In this document: in pieces, positions 1-8,479 of the stretch
Numbering within the stretch: position 1 is the stretch's first letter
Layout of the letters: every line of letters begins with the position of its first letter
DNA from: an uncultured Collinsella sp.
GTDB lineage: Bacteria > Actinomycetota > Coriobacteriia > Coriobacteriales > Coriobacteriaceae
Assembly: GCA_902494815.1 (NCBI GenBank)
Contig: CABUVB010000051.1
Location: 1 to 10,636 of the forward strand
Direction of reading: 5' to 3'
Length of the DNA stretch: 10,636 nucleotides
Position numbers and translations under genes: made by a program
Notes under the pieces: model-generated
Database searches by the model: none
Told to the model about the DNA's origin: nothing
Seen by the model: the letters and a program-made list of their open reading frames with translations, nothing else

Positions 1-240
1 ATCGCCGCCGGTGTCCGCGTCGAAGAGGGCGAGATCGCCGCGACCGATTCCGTGCGCCTGGTGCGCGACGGCATCGTGGTCTTCAACGGCAAGATCGCCT
101 CGATGCGCCACTACAAGGACGAGGCCAAGAGCCTCAAGAGCGGTTCCGAGGGCGGCATTGGCCTGGAGAACTTCCAGGACATCAAGCCCGGCGACCAGAT
201 CGAGGGTTACCGCATCGACCAGGTTGCCCGTACCGAGTAG
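1..240 (+). CDS. infB: Translation initiation factor IF-2, C-terminal end (partial)
   Basis: The reading frame is open from base 1 to a TAG at 238-240 and gives the last 79 residues of a protein whose start lies upstream of the window. IF-2 is the GTPase that places initiator fMet-tRNA on the 30S subunit and promotes 50S joining. What is visible is the final beta-barrel domain (C2, which contacts fMet-tRNA): VRLVRDGIVVFNGKIASMRHYKDEAKSL is not quoted further, but the hallmark GIGLENFQDIKPGDQIEGY near the end matches the 'GIG..N..D...GD.IE' signature of IF-2. The G domain is outside the window. rbfA follows after 11 bases, the usual bacterial infB-rbfA order, which supports the call. Nothing looks broken in the visible part. 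Confidence 0.93.
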   Translation: MAAGVRVEEGEIAATDSVRLVRDGIVVFNGKIASMRHYKDEAKSLKSGSEGGIGLENFQDIKPGDQIEGYRIDQVARTE

Positions 241-251
241 GGGGTAGCGCT

Positions 252-662
252 ATGAAGCAAACGCAGGCAACCCGCCGTCTGGGCGAGCAGCTTCGCGAGA
301 AGCTCGGTTATATCCTGCTCTTTGAGGTTTCCGATCCGCGCCTCGACCTGGTCACCCTGACTGCGGTCGAGGTCGCGGTGGACCGTTCGTTCGCGCGTGT
401 GTACGTGTCGTGCGATGCGAGCCGCTACGACGAGGTCATGGAGGCGCTCGCAAGCGCCAAGGGCCGCATTCGTAGCCTGTTGGCTCGCTCGCTCGATTGG
501 CGTGTCACGCCCGAGCTCGATTTTCGCATCGATCGCTCGACCGATGAGGCCGAGCGCATCACGCGTGCGCTGGAAAACGTTCCCGCCACGCTTGCGATCG
601 AAAAGGACGAGGACGGCTATCCGATAGCGGATGCCGCCCAGGAGGCAGCTTTAGATGACTAA
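252..662 (+). CDS. rbfA: 30S ribosome-binding factor RbfA
   Basis: A 136-aa protein starting at ATG 252, behind a G-rich ribosome-binding site (GGGGG at 240-244). RbfA is a small KH-fold protein that binds immature 30S subunits and helps 16S rRNA 5'-end maturation. Family traits visible are the N-terminal TRRLGEQLREKLGYILLFEV helix, the SDPRLDLVTLTAVEV strand after it, RVYVS in the middle, and TPELDFRIDRSTDEAERI near residues 96-113, equivalent to the conserved 'P.L.F..D.S...~..I' block. The length is slightly above the usual ~120 aa because of an acidic C-terminal tail. Its last 8 bases overlap the start of nrnA, indicating translational coupling. Confidence 0.93.
   Translation: MKQTQATRRLGEQLREKLGYILLFEVSDPRLDLVTLTAVEVAVDRSFARVYVSCDASRYDEVMEALASAKGRIRSLLARSLDWRVTPELDFRIDRSTDEAERITRALENVPATLAIEKDEDGYPIADAAQEAALDD
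640..657 (+). promoter_or_regulatory. Strong ribosome-binding site of nrnA inside rbfA
   Basis: AGGAGG at 640-645 lies 9 bases before ATG 655. It sits inside the last codons of rbfA and decides the nrnA start, giving an 8-base overlap between the two genes. Confidence 0.8.
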
Positions 663-1698
663 TTCCGCCGACCTCGCCTCGTGCGAGTCTGCAGATATTC
701 AGCGACGCATCCTCGAGCTCATCGAGGGTGCGTCCTCCATTGCGATTTCGGGACATACTTCTCCCGATGGCGATGCCTTGGGCTCCGTATTGGGTCTGGG
801 CCTTTCGCTCATGAAGTTTTTCCCCAACAAGGACATTGCCCTGCTGCTGGCAGACGATGACCCGGTTCCGCGCATCTACCGCTTTATGGAGGGTGCCGAC
901 CGTCTGGTGCCGGCATCTGCGTATACCGGCAATCCGGACCTGTTCATCTCGGTGGACGTGCCGGTCGTCGAGCGCCTCAATAATTCCGCCGAGGTGCTTC
1001 GTCGCTCCAAGCATGTGGTGTGCTTCGATCATCATCCGGCGCGCGAGGAGTTTGCCGAGCTGAGCCTGAGGCGCGTCGATGCCGCGGCCTGCGCCATGAT
1101 CATCGACCGCTTCTTGGACAATTGCGGCATTGTCGCACGTGATGGCGTTGCGACCTGCCTGCTGTGTGGCTTGGTTACCGATACCGGCCGTTTTCAGTAC
1201 CAAAACGCCGATGCCGCCGCGTTCCATGCAGCCTCGCGCCTGGTGGCGCACGGTGCCGATCCGGCGCGCGTTGCGCTCGAGGTCTACCAGAGCATGCGCG
1301 TTGAGTTTTTGCACCTCAAGTCCATTGTCATGGGTCGCATTAAGACGGTCGCGCATGGGCGCGTGGCGTATAGCTATGCCTACCAGAGCGACCTTGAAGC
1401 CTGCGGCGTCACCTCGGACGAGTGCGACGGCCTGGTCGATGTGGTGCGTTCGGTGATGGGCGTCGAGGTCTGCATGTTCTTAAAGGGCATTGAGGGCGAT
1501 ACCAAAGTGCGTGGCAACCTGCGCTCCAAGGGCGACCTCGATGTGTCCGAGATTGCTGCCAATTTTGGCGGTGGCGGGCATCATGCCGCCGCCGGCTTTT
1601 CCAACAACGGAACAATTCTCGAGACGCTCACCGTGGCACTTCCCATGCTGGCCGAGCTGGTAGGGGAGGATCCCGCTTCGGTGACCGTCGAGCTTTAA
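655..1698 (+). CDS. nrnA: DHH/DHHA1 phosphoesterase, NrnA-type oligoribonuclease / pAp phosphatase
   Basis: A 347-aa soluble protein of the DHH superfamily. The N-terminal catalytic domain shows HTSPDGDA at residues 34-41, an Asp in FISVDVP (D101), the name-giving DHH at 125-127 (CFDHHP), and DTGRFQY at 176-182. These residues bind the two Mn2+ ions. The DHHA1 substrate-binding domain ends in GGGGHHAAAGF at 305-315. Length and layout match NrnA, which degrades 2-5 nt nanoRNAs and often dephosphorylates pAp; c-di-AMP/pApA hydrolysis occurs in related proteins, so exact substrate is inferred. Position between rbfA and truB is typical of Gram-positive nusA-infB clusters. No membrane segment or GGDEF/PAS domain is present, which argues against GdpP. 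Confidence 0.9.
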   Translation: MTNSADLASCESADIQRRILELIEGASSIAISGHTSPDGDALGSVLGLGLSLMKFFPNKDIALLLADDDPVPRIYRFMEGADRLVPASAYTGNPDLFISVDVPVVERLNNSAEVLRRSKHVVCFDHHPAREEFAELSLRRVDAAACAMIIDRFLDNCGIVARDGVATCLLCGLVTDTGRFQYQNADAAAFHAASRLVAHGADPARVALEVYQSMRVEFLHLKSIVMGRIKTVAHGRVAYSYAYQSDLEACGVTSDECDGLVDVVRSVMGVEVCMFLKGIEGDTKVRGNLRSKGDLDVSEIAANFGGGGHHAAAGFSNNGTILETLTVALPMLAELVGEDPASVTVEL

Positions 1699-1713
1699 CT
1701 TTTTGGATGGTAC

Positions 1714-2646
1714 ATGGCTCGTCGTACGCCTTCACAACTGAATATGCTGCTCGCTGTCGATAAGCCGGTGGGCTGCACGTCCCATGACGTGGTCTCGCAA
1801 TGCCGACGCGCCCTCCATGAGCGGCGTGTCGGCCATGCCGGCACGCTCGACCCCATGGCATCTGGCGTCATGGTGGTGGGTGTGGGCCAGGCCACCCGTC
1901 TGCTGGGCATGCTCACGCTCGATACCAAAAGCTACGTCGCCGATATTTCGTTTGGCGCCGAGACCAATACCGATGATGCGGAGGGCGAGGCGGTCCGCAC
2001 GGTGGCTGTTGCCAACGAGCTCCGCGATCCTGCCTATGCTCGTGAGCGCTTGGCCGCCATGCTGGGCCCGCAGATGCAGGTGCCGCCGGCGTTTTCTGCT
2101 ATCTCGGTCAATGGCGTTCGCGCCTACAAGTCTGCTCGCGAGGGCAATGCGGTGGACCTACCTCCGCGCCCCGTCGAGGTCTATGCCGCCGACCTGATTG
2201 CCGTGGGCGGCGAAGGTGATACGTGTGTGTGGACCGTGGCGTTCTCGGTGAGCAAGGGCACCTATATCCGTGCGCTCGCTCGCGACCTGGGCCGCGCTTG
2301 CGATAGCGCCGCGCATATTTCCGCACTTCGTCGCACCGCATCTGGTGTTGTTTCCATTGGCGCCTGTCATGCGGTGGAGGAGCTTTCTCCCGAGTCCGCC
2401 GCTGGCTTTGCCCTGGATCCCATTGCGGCCTTGGGCGCCATGCGTGTTGACTTGCCGGGCAATCTTGCCGACGACCTGCTCTGCGGCCGTCGCATTCCCG
2501 TTGAGCGTGCGCTTGCCGATTTCGATGTCTCGAAGGCGCTGTTTGCGCTGGTGCTCGATGGGGGACTCAAGGCGCTCGCCCGCATTGAGGGCGGCCGCTT
2601 TGTCATGGAGCACGTGTTTCCGCAGGCAATCGGCGGTGTTCGATGA
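1714..2646 (+). CDS. truB: tRNA pseudouridine(55) synthase TruB
   Basis: A 310-aa protein that converts U55 of the tRNA T-loop to pseudouridine. The N-terminal part has LAVDKPVGCTSHDVV (residues 13-27) and the catalytic motif HAGTLDPMASG (41-51), with D46 as the predicted nucleophile. Further family blocks are QVPPAFSAISVNG.RAYK.AR.G (122-144) and SKGTYIRALARDLG (180-193). The C-terminal third is a PUA-like region with weaker conservation. The start at ATG 1714 is preceded by a modest GGATGG (1704-1709), so the site is weaker than for neighbours. The gene begins 15 bases after nrnA, and its stop overlaps the ribF start as ATGA. Confidence 0.94.
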   Translation: MARRTPSQLNMLLAVDKPVGCTSHDVVSQCRRALHERRVGHAGTLDPMASGVMVVGVGQATRLLGMLTLDTKSYVADISFGAETNTDDAEGEAVRTVAVANELRDPAYARERLAAMLGPQMQVPPAFSAISVNGVRAYKSAREGNAVDLPPRPVEVYAADLIAVGGEGDTCVWTVAFSVSKGTYIRALARDLGRACDSAAHISALRRTASGVVSIGACHAVEELSPESAAGFALDPIAALGAMRVDLPGNLADDLLCGRRIPVERALADFDVSKALFALVLDGGLKALARIEGGRFVMEHVFPQAIGGVR

Positions 2647-3650
2647 TGTTGTCCGCTCATGAGCTCGCGCGTGTCTTTTTCGCGGGCGAGTCGGACGAGG
2701 CTCGCATCGTTGCTGCCGATACGTTTGATGAGTGTGAGCACTTGGGTGCCGCATCGATTGCCATCGGCGTGTTCGACGGCGTTCACCGTGGACACCAGGA
2801 GCTCATTGCGGCGCTTGTCCGGGATGCCCGTGCCCATGGCTGCAAGGCGGTAGTAGTTACCTTCGATCCCGACCCGGACGTCGTGGTGAGCCCTTCGCCC
2901 GCTCAAAAACTGATGACGACGGCCGACCGTCTGCATGCCTTGGCTCAGACCGGGGTCGATGCGGTGGTGGCCGTTCCCTTTACGTCTGAGGTTGCGGCGC
3001 TTGACCATGTTGATTTTCTCTCGCTGGTGTCGCGTCTGGTCGACATTCGATCGATTCGCGTTGGCAGTGACTTTAGGCTGGGTCGTGGCGGTGCTTCTGG
3101 TGTTGCCGAGATGCGCTCCTGGGGTTCCGAGCACGGCGTTGACGTGTATGGTCACGACCTGCTTTGCGAGGGCGGTGAGGCCATTTGCGCCACCCGCATT
3201 CGTCATGAGCTGGGACAGGGCCATGTGGAGCTTGCTGCTGGGTTACTCGGCCGTCCGTATATGGTGCGTGGCGGTGTTATTCGCGGCCGTCACGAGGGTT
3301 CTGGCATGGGCTTTCCCACGGCAAACTTGCAGGTTCCCGACGGCATTCAGGTGCCAGCCGATGGCGTGTATGAGGGTCTGGTGCTGGTCGATGACACCGC
3401 GTGGCCCGCTGCTGTGAACGTCGGCCTGCCGCCAACGTATGCTGACGATGCGGCATCTGCGCATCTCGAGGCTAATTTAATTGGTTATACGGGCGACCTG
3501 TACGGCGCTTCCGTTTCGCTGGCGTTTACGCGCTGGCTGCGTCCCTCGCGTGTGTTCGATTCGCTGGATGAGTTGATCGCGACCGTCGAGGGTAATATCG
3601 AGGATATTCGTCACAACTTGGGCGATCAGGGGGTGAGCATCCGTGATTAG
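2643..3650 (+). CDS. ribF: Bifunctional riboflavin kinase / FAD synthetase RibF
   Basis: A 335-aa cytosolic enzyme that phosphorylates riboflavin to FMN and adenylylates FMN to FAD. The N-terminal nucleotidyltransferase domain shows GVFDGVHRGH (42-51, the HxGH ATP site), VVTFDPDPDVV (71-81), GSDFRLGRGG (141-150) and CATRIRHEL (182-190, the family's S/ATRIR block). The C-terminal riboflavin kinase domain shows GMGFPTANL (221-229), DGVYEG (240-245), NVGLPPTY (259-266) and HLEANLIGYTGDLYG (274-288), where E276 is the likely catalytic acid. The start at ATG 2643 overlaps the truB stop by 4 bases; a second in-frame ATG at 2646 is a possible start. Its end overlaps dnaG by 8 bases. Confidence 0.94.
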   Translation: MMLSAHELARVFFAGESDEARIVAADTFDECEHLGAASIAIGVFDGVHRGHQELIAALVRDARAHGCKAVVVTFDPDPDVVVSPSPAQKLMTTADRLHALAQTGVDAVVAVPFTSEVAALDHVDFLSLVSRLVDIRSIRVGSDFRLGRGGASGVAEMRSWGSEHGVDVYGHDLLCEGGEAICATRIRHELGQGHVELAAGLLGRPYMVRGGVIRGRHEGSGMGFPTANLQVPDGIQVPADGVYEGLVLVDDTAWPAAVNVGLPPTYADDAASAHLEANLIGYTGDLYGASVSLAFTRWLRPSRVFDSLDELIATVEGNIEDIRHNLGDQGVSIRD

Positions 3651-5751
3651 CGATGAGGAAAAAGACCAGGTACGCGCTGCGTCTGACCTGGTTGCCATCG
3701 TGCAGGAAACGGTCGAGCTCAAGCCTCGCGGCCATGAGTTTTGGGGATGCTGCCCCTTCCATGGCGAGAAGACGCCGTCCTTCCACATTATCCCCGCCAC
3801 GCAGGTGTGGCATTGCTTTGGTTGCGGCGAGGGTGGCGACGTTTTCACGTATATCATGAAGCGCGAGAACCTGAGCTTTCCCGAGTCAATCCGTTACTTG
3901 GCCGATCGCGCGGGTATTGAGCTGCATGACACCGGAGATCGCCGCGAGCGCGGCACCAAGCGTGCCCGCATCTACGATCTGTGCGCCGAGACCGCCCAGT
4001 TCTACCACACCATGCTCATGCGCGGTAAGGACGGCCGTCCGCGCGAGTACTTTGCCAGCCGCGGCATGGGCGGCGACGTCTGCCGCCGCTACTGCCTGGG
4101 CTTTGCACCGGGCCGTAACGCGCTGGTGTCGCACCTGTCCCAGGCGGGTTTTACCCCGCAGGAGATGATCGACGCCAACGTTGCCGTGAGTCGCGGGCGC
4201 GGGCAGCTTGCCGACCGCTTTTACGACCGCGTGATGTTCCCCATCTTTGACGAGCAGGGTCACAACATTGCCTTTGGCGGTCGCATTATGGGCGACGGCC
4301 AGCCTAAGTATCTCAACACAGCCGAGACGAGCGTGTTTCATAAAAAGCGAAACCTCTACGGCTTTAATTGGGCCAAGGAGTTTATCGTCGCGCAGGATAC
4401 CGCCATCGTGGTAGAGGGCTATACCGATTGCATCGCCTGCTGGGAGGCGGGGATTAAAAACGTTGTCGCCACGCTGGGCACCGCCCTCACGGAGCATCAC
4501 GTCAAGACGCTCACTCGCTTTGCCAAGCGCATCGTGTATATGTTCGACGGCGATGCAGCGGGCCAGAAGGCCGCCCGTCGCGCGATTCAGTTTATCGAGC
4601 AGGATTCCATGGACCTGCGCTGCGTGGTGCTCCCCGACGGCAACGACCCCATGGAGTTCATCACCGCACATGGTGGCGAGGCACTGCAGACGCGCATCGA
4701 CGCTGCCGAGCCGCTTATGGACTTTGTCTACCGTTCGCTGCAGGAGTCGAGTGACATCACCACGCCGGGCGGTCGCGCTAAGGCGCTGGAAGATGCGCTG
4801 ACGCTTATCTATCCGTTGCGCAACAGCTATATGATCGACACGTACTTTATCCAGATTGCCGATCTGCTGGGTTTGGATCTGGAGACGGTGCGCGCGAGCT
4901 CGGGTCGTGTGTTTCGCGATGTCGCCAAGCGCGAGGATGCGGAACGACGTCGTGAGCAGAACTATGAGCGCCAGCGGGCACAGACTGAGCGGTCCGGTAG
5001 CGCGGGCGGTCGGGCGTCGGGTTCTCGCGATGCCGGTCGCGGTGCTTGGGCATCGGGCGCGACGCCGCCGGTGTCCGCGCCGGTCGAAGAAGAGCCGTAC
5101 GACTACGTCCCGCTCGATGCCTACGGCGCCGCGCCCGTGGAGGTCGTCGACGACCTGCCGCCGATCGATGTGCCTGATGGTATGGGCGCTGTGCCTGTGG
5201 CTGACGGTTCGGGCGCACCGGCTGCGGCGGCGCCGATGGTTCTTACCGATCTTGAACGCAAGTCCTTGGCAGGGGAGCGCGAGCTGTTGACGATGCTCAC
5301 GAGCTACCCCGACCTGTTCCGCACGTATGCCGACCGCATCTGCTCCATCGAGTGGGTTGACCCGCGTCACGAGTCCATTGCATGGGCCGTTCTGGCAACG
5401 CCGCCGGGAACCGATCCTGCAGCCTGCATGGATGCGGCGCGCTCAGTGTGTCCCGATGCGGCAACGCTTGTGAGTGCCGGGCGCATCTCCGCGACGAGCA
5501 AGCATCCCACCGAGACGAACATCGTGTTTATGCTTGATACGCTTGAGCTCTACACCATCAAGCGTCGCATGCGTGCCGCACAGGCCAAGCTGCGCCAGGA
5601 CCGTTCACTCGATGATGAGGCCCGTCGCGCGCTGACCGTGCAGGCCGCGCAGGATTCGCAGCGTCAACGCGAACTGCAAAAGTCGATCGGCGGCGTGGCG
5701 GACCCGTTCCGTTTGATCGGCCTGGAGGCCGCGGGCACCGAACAAGCCTAG
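3643..5751 (+). CDS. dnaG: DNA primase DnaG
   Basis: A 702-aa primase that makes RNA primers at the replication fork, working with the DnaB helicase. It starts with GTG 3643, behind AGGGGG at 3628-3633, and overlaps ribF by 8 bases. Domains in order: the CHC2 zinc-binding domain (C37, H40, C58, C61 in CPFHGEKTPSFH...WHCFGCGEGGDVF), the primase core with YCLGFAPG and RVMFPIFDEQGHNIAFGGR (196-214), then the Toprim domain with VEGYTD (257-262), YMFDGDAAG (299-307) and DGNDP (332-336). The acidic residues E258, D302 and D304 are the metal ligands. A Gly/Ala/Pro-rich and acidic linker (about 430-535) is followed by a helical C-terminal DnaB-binding region. The linker makes it longer than the ~580-600 aa of model primases. 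Confidence 0.96.
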   Translation: MISDEEKDQVRAASDLVAIVQETVELKPRGHEFWGCCPFHGEKTPSFHIIPATQVWHCFGCGEGGDVFTYIMKRENLSFPESIRYLADRAGIELHDTGDRRERGTKRARIYDLCAETAQFYHTMLMRGKDGRPREYFASRGMGGDVCRRYCLGFAPGRNALVSHLSQAGFTPQEMIDANVAVSRGRGQLADRFYDRVMFPIFDEQGHNIAFGGRIMGDGQPKYLNTAETSVFHKKRNLYGFNWAKEFIVAQDTAIVVEGYTDCIACWEAGIKNVVATLGTALTEHHVKTLTRFAKRIVYMFDGDAAGQKAARRAIQFIEQDSMDLRCVVLPDGNDPMEFITAHGGEALQTRIDAAEPLMDFVYRSLQESSDITTPGGRAKALEDALTLIYPLRNSYMIDTYFIQIADLLGLDLETVRASSGRVFRDVAKREDAERRREQNYERQRAQTERSGSAGGRASGSRDAGRGAWASGATPPVSAPVEEEPYDYVPLDAYGAAPVEVVDDLPPIDVPDGMGAVPVADGSGAPAAAAPMVLTDLERKSLAGERELLTMLTSYPDLFRTYADRICSIEWVDPRHESIAWAVLATPPGTDPAACMDAARSVCPDAATLVSAGRISATSKHPTETNIVFMLDTLELYTIKRRMRAAQAKLRQDRSLDDEARRALTVQAAQDSQRQRELQKSIGGVADPFRLIGLEAAGTEQA

Positions 5752-5861
5752 ATGTTGTGGTCAACCAGCGTATTCTCGCCTATATCCAGCCCTCTTTTTG
5801 GGTATAGACGTCAATGTGTGTGCTAAAGTATTGAGTCCTGTGGACTATGAAGGGAGAATCT
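5752..5861 (+). promoter_or_regulatory. dnaG-rpoD intergenic leader with possible promoter
   Basis: The 110 bases between dnaG and the chosen rpoD start hold no terminator-like hairpin. The best promoter-like signal is an extended -10, TGCTAAAGT at 5821-5829 (hexamer 4/6 to TATAAT), without a convincing -35 at the proper distance. A T-run and GGGTATAGAC lie upstream (5795-5809). rpoD could be transcribed both by read-through from the upstream operon and from this weak site; the latter is only a suggestion. Confidence 0.35.
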
Positions 5862-7223
<1,362 letters not shown>

Positions 7224-7231
7224 TCAAGCAA

Positions 7232-7268
7232 GAGGCGCCCTCAAGCACATCCGCTTGGGGGCGCTTTC
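7232..7268 (+). terminator. Rho-independent terminator after rpoD
   Basis: GCGCCCTCAAGC (7235-7246) pairs with GCTTGGGGGCGC (7253-7264) through 12 positions with one G-U pair, with a 6-base loop. Only a short TTT follows. It lies 11 bases after the rpoD stop and closes the operon upstream of the insertion sequence. Confidence 0.85.
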
Positions 7269-7275
7269 ATGTAGA

Positions 7276-7282
7276 CATTGGG
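7276..7282 (-). repeat. Distal fragment of the palindrome split by the IS110 element
   Basis: On the minus strand this reads CCCAATG. Joined to AAGAACGTCC at 8695-8704 (minus strand), allowing one shared C, it rebuilds AAGAACGTCCCCAATG, the exact inverse of the intact arm at 8721-8736. It is therefore the other side of the target site, and marks the right end of the insertion. Confidence 0.7.
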
Positions 7283-7296
7283 TGTTCCTATAGTTT

Positions 7297-7302
7297 TGTC
7301 AA
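7297..7302 (-). promoter_or_regulatory. Orphan -35 box at IS right end (half of a circle-junction promoter)
   Basis: The minus strand reads a perfect TTGACA pointing out of the element. In the inserted state no -10 hexamer stands 17 bases further on (the hexamer there is AATGTC). If the ends are joined as a circle, TACAGT at 8692-8687 falls exactly 17 bases after it. Confidence 0.65.
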
Positions 7303-7311
7303 CCGTCGGGG

Positions 7312-8445
7312 CTACTCCCGGTAGGGCACCCGGTCGCGCATCACGGCGTATATCGCCCTGAGCCGCTTCCTCGCGACGGCCTTGAGCGCCCGCCCGTGCC
7401 CCATGCCCCGCGCCCTGCAGGCCCGGTAGTACTCGCCGTAGCGCCCCGAGGACCTCACCAGGCTGTTGCACGAGAAGATCAGCAGGGACTTGAGCCTCGC
7501 GTCGCCGCGCCTGGACGCCCTGACCGACCTCACCGACGTGCCGGAGCTCCTCACCCTCGGGGCTATGCCGCAGTACGAGGCCAGGTGGTCGTGGTCCGGG
7601 AACCTCCCGATGTCGACCGACACCGCGAGCTGCGCCGCGGTCCTCGGGCCGATGCCGGGCACGGTGAGCAGGCACGCGTAGGTCTCGTCGCCCTCGAGCA
7701 GCGCCGCCGTCTCGGCCTCGAGGGCCCCGGCCTCGTCGAGGGCCTCCGATATCCGGGCGGCCAGGAACCTGACCTGCCTGTTCTTGGCCTCGACGAGCGC
7801 CGGCGGGGGCGCGGTGGAGGCGGCCGCGGCCTCCCCGGCGGCCTCGGCCCGCGGGCCCTCGGCCCCGGAGCGGGCGATCCCCCACGCCCCCCCGAACCCG
7901 GCGAGCAGCTCCAGCCACCGCCGGTCCGACAGGTCGACCGCGGCCTCGAGGGCCGGGCAGGACTCGAGCAGCACCGCGCGCAGGCGGTTCTTGTCCCTGG
8001 TCGCGCAGGCGACGACGTGGTCGCGCTGCGACGAGAGGGCGCGGGCGGCCTCGAGGGCCTCGCCGCGGCCCGGGACCCCCGACAGGGAGTCCGGCACGCC
8101 CAGGGCGGTCCGCGCGATCACCGCGGCGTCGCGCTCGTCGGTCTTGGCCTCGCCGGAGAACAGGCCCGCGGCGCGGCTGGCGGCTAGCCCGGGCAGGTAG
8201 GCGCCCCCGCGCCCCGCGGCGCGGGCCCGCCTCACGGCGAGGGACCCTATGTTGCGGAACTGGTCGACCACGACGAGCGTGCCGGCGGGCGCGGAGGCGA
8301 ACAGCGCGTCGAGCTCGGCCTCCCTGTTGCGGACGGGGGCGCTGGCCAGCACCTCCCCGTCGCGGTCGATCAGGCAGGCCCAGTGCGACGACTTGCCGAC
8401 GTCCAGGCCGAGCACGGCCGCGGGTCTGGTGGATGGCGCTTTCAC
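7312..8445 (-). CDS. IS110-family DEDD/serine recombinase (transposase)
   Basis: A 377-aa recombinase. I choose GTG 8445 because AAGGAT stands 6 bases before it; a longer frame begins at GTG 8499, but that part overlaps the RNA structures described here and lacks a site. The N-terminal RuvC-like domain has GLDVGKSSHWACLID (D15), VVVDQFRNIG (D61, where many relatives have Glu), and KTDERDAAVIAR (D103, D106). A coiled-coil-like Ala/Glu-rich middle (about 195-255) leads to the Tnp domain: LLTVPGIGPRTAAQLA (259-273), YCGIAPRVRSSGTSV (291-305) with S300/S301 as the candidate catalytic serine, and RRGDARLKSLL (312-322). This is the DEDD plus serine composition of IS110 enzymes that act with a bridge RNA. 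Full length, no frameshift; likely active. Confidence 0.93.
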   Translation of the reverse strand: MKAPSTRPAAVLGLDVGKSSHWACLIDRDGEVLASAPVRNREAELDALFASAPAGTLVVVDQFRNIGSLAVRRARAAGRGGAYLPGLAASRAAGLFSGEAKTDERDAAVIARTALGVPDSLSGVPGRGEALEAARALSSQRDHVVACATRDKNRLRAVLLESCPALEAAVDLSDRRWLELLAGFGGAWGIARSGAEGPRAEAAGEAAAASTAPPPALVEAKNRQVRFLAARISEALDEAGALEAETAALLEGDETYACLLTVPGIGPRTAAQLAVSVDIGRFPDHDHLASYCGIAPRVRSSGTSVRSVRASRRGDARLKSLLIFSCNSLVRSSGRYGEYYRACRARGMGHGRALKAVARKRLRAIYAVMRDRVPYRE

Positions 8446-8457
8446 GGTGGTATCCTT

Positions 8458-8476
8458 CCGGTAGTCGTTCGACCGG
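8458..8476 (-). other. Hairpin just upstream of the recombinase ribosome-binding site
   Basis: On the minus strand CCGGT and ACCGG enclose a 9-base loop that itself contains the GTCG/CGAC palindrome. The 3' arm abuts AAGGAT, the ribosome-binding site of the recombinase, so the structure could limit translation. Only inspection supports this. Confidence 0.4.
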
Positions 8477-8479
8477 ATG

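Noticed and set aside
3886..5370. 494-codon open frame on the minus strand opposite dnaG
   Set aside because: It is a shadow of the GC-rich dnaG frame; it lacks a ribosome-binding site and recognisable motifs, and dnaG is certain.
7396..8187. 263-codon plus-strand frame inside the insertion sequence
   Set aside because: Gly/Arg/Pro-rich complement of the recombinase gene without motifs; a GC-bias artefact.
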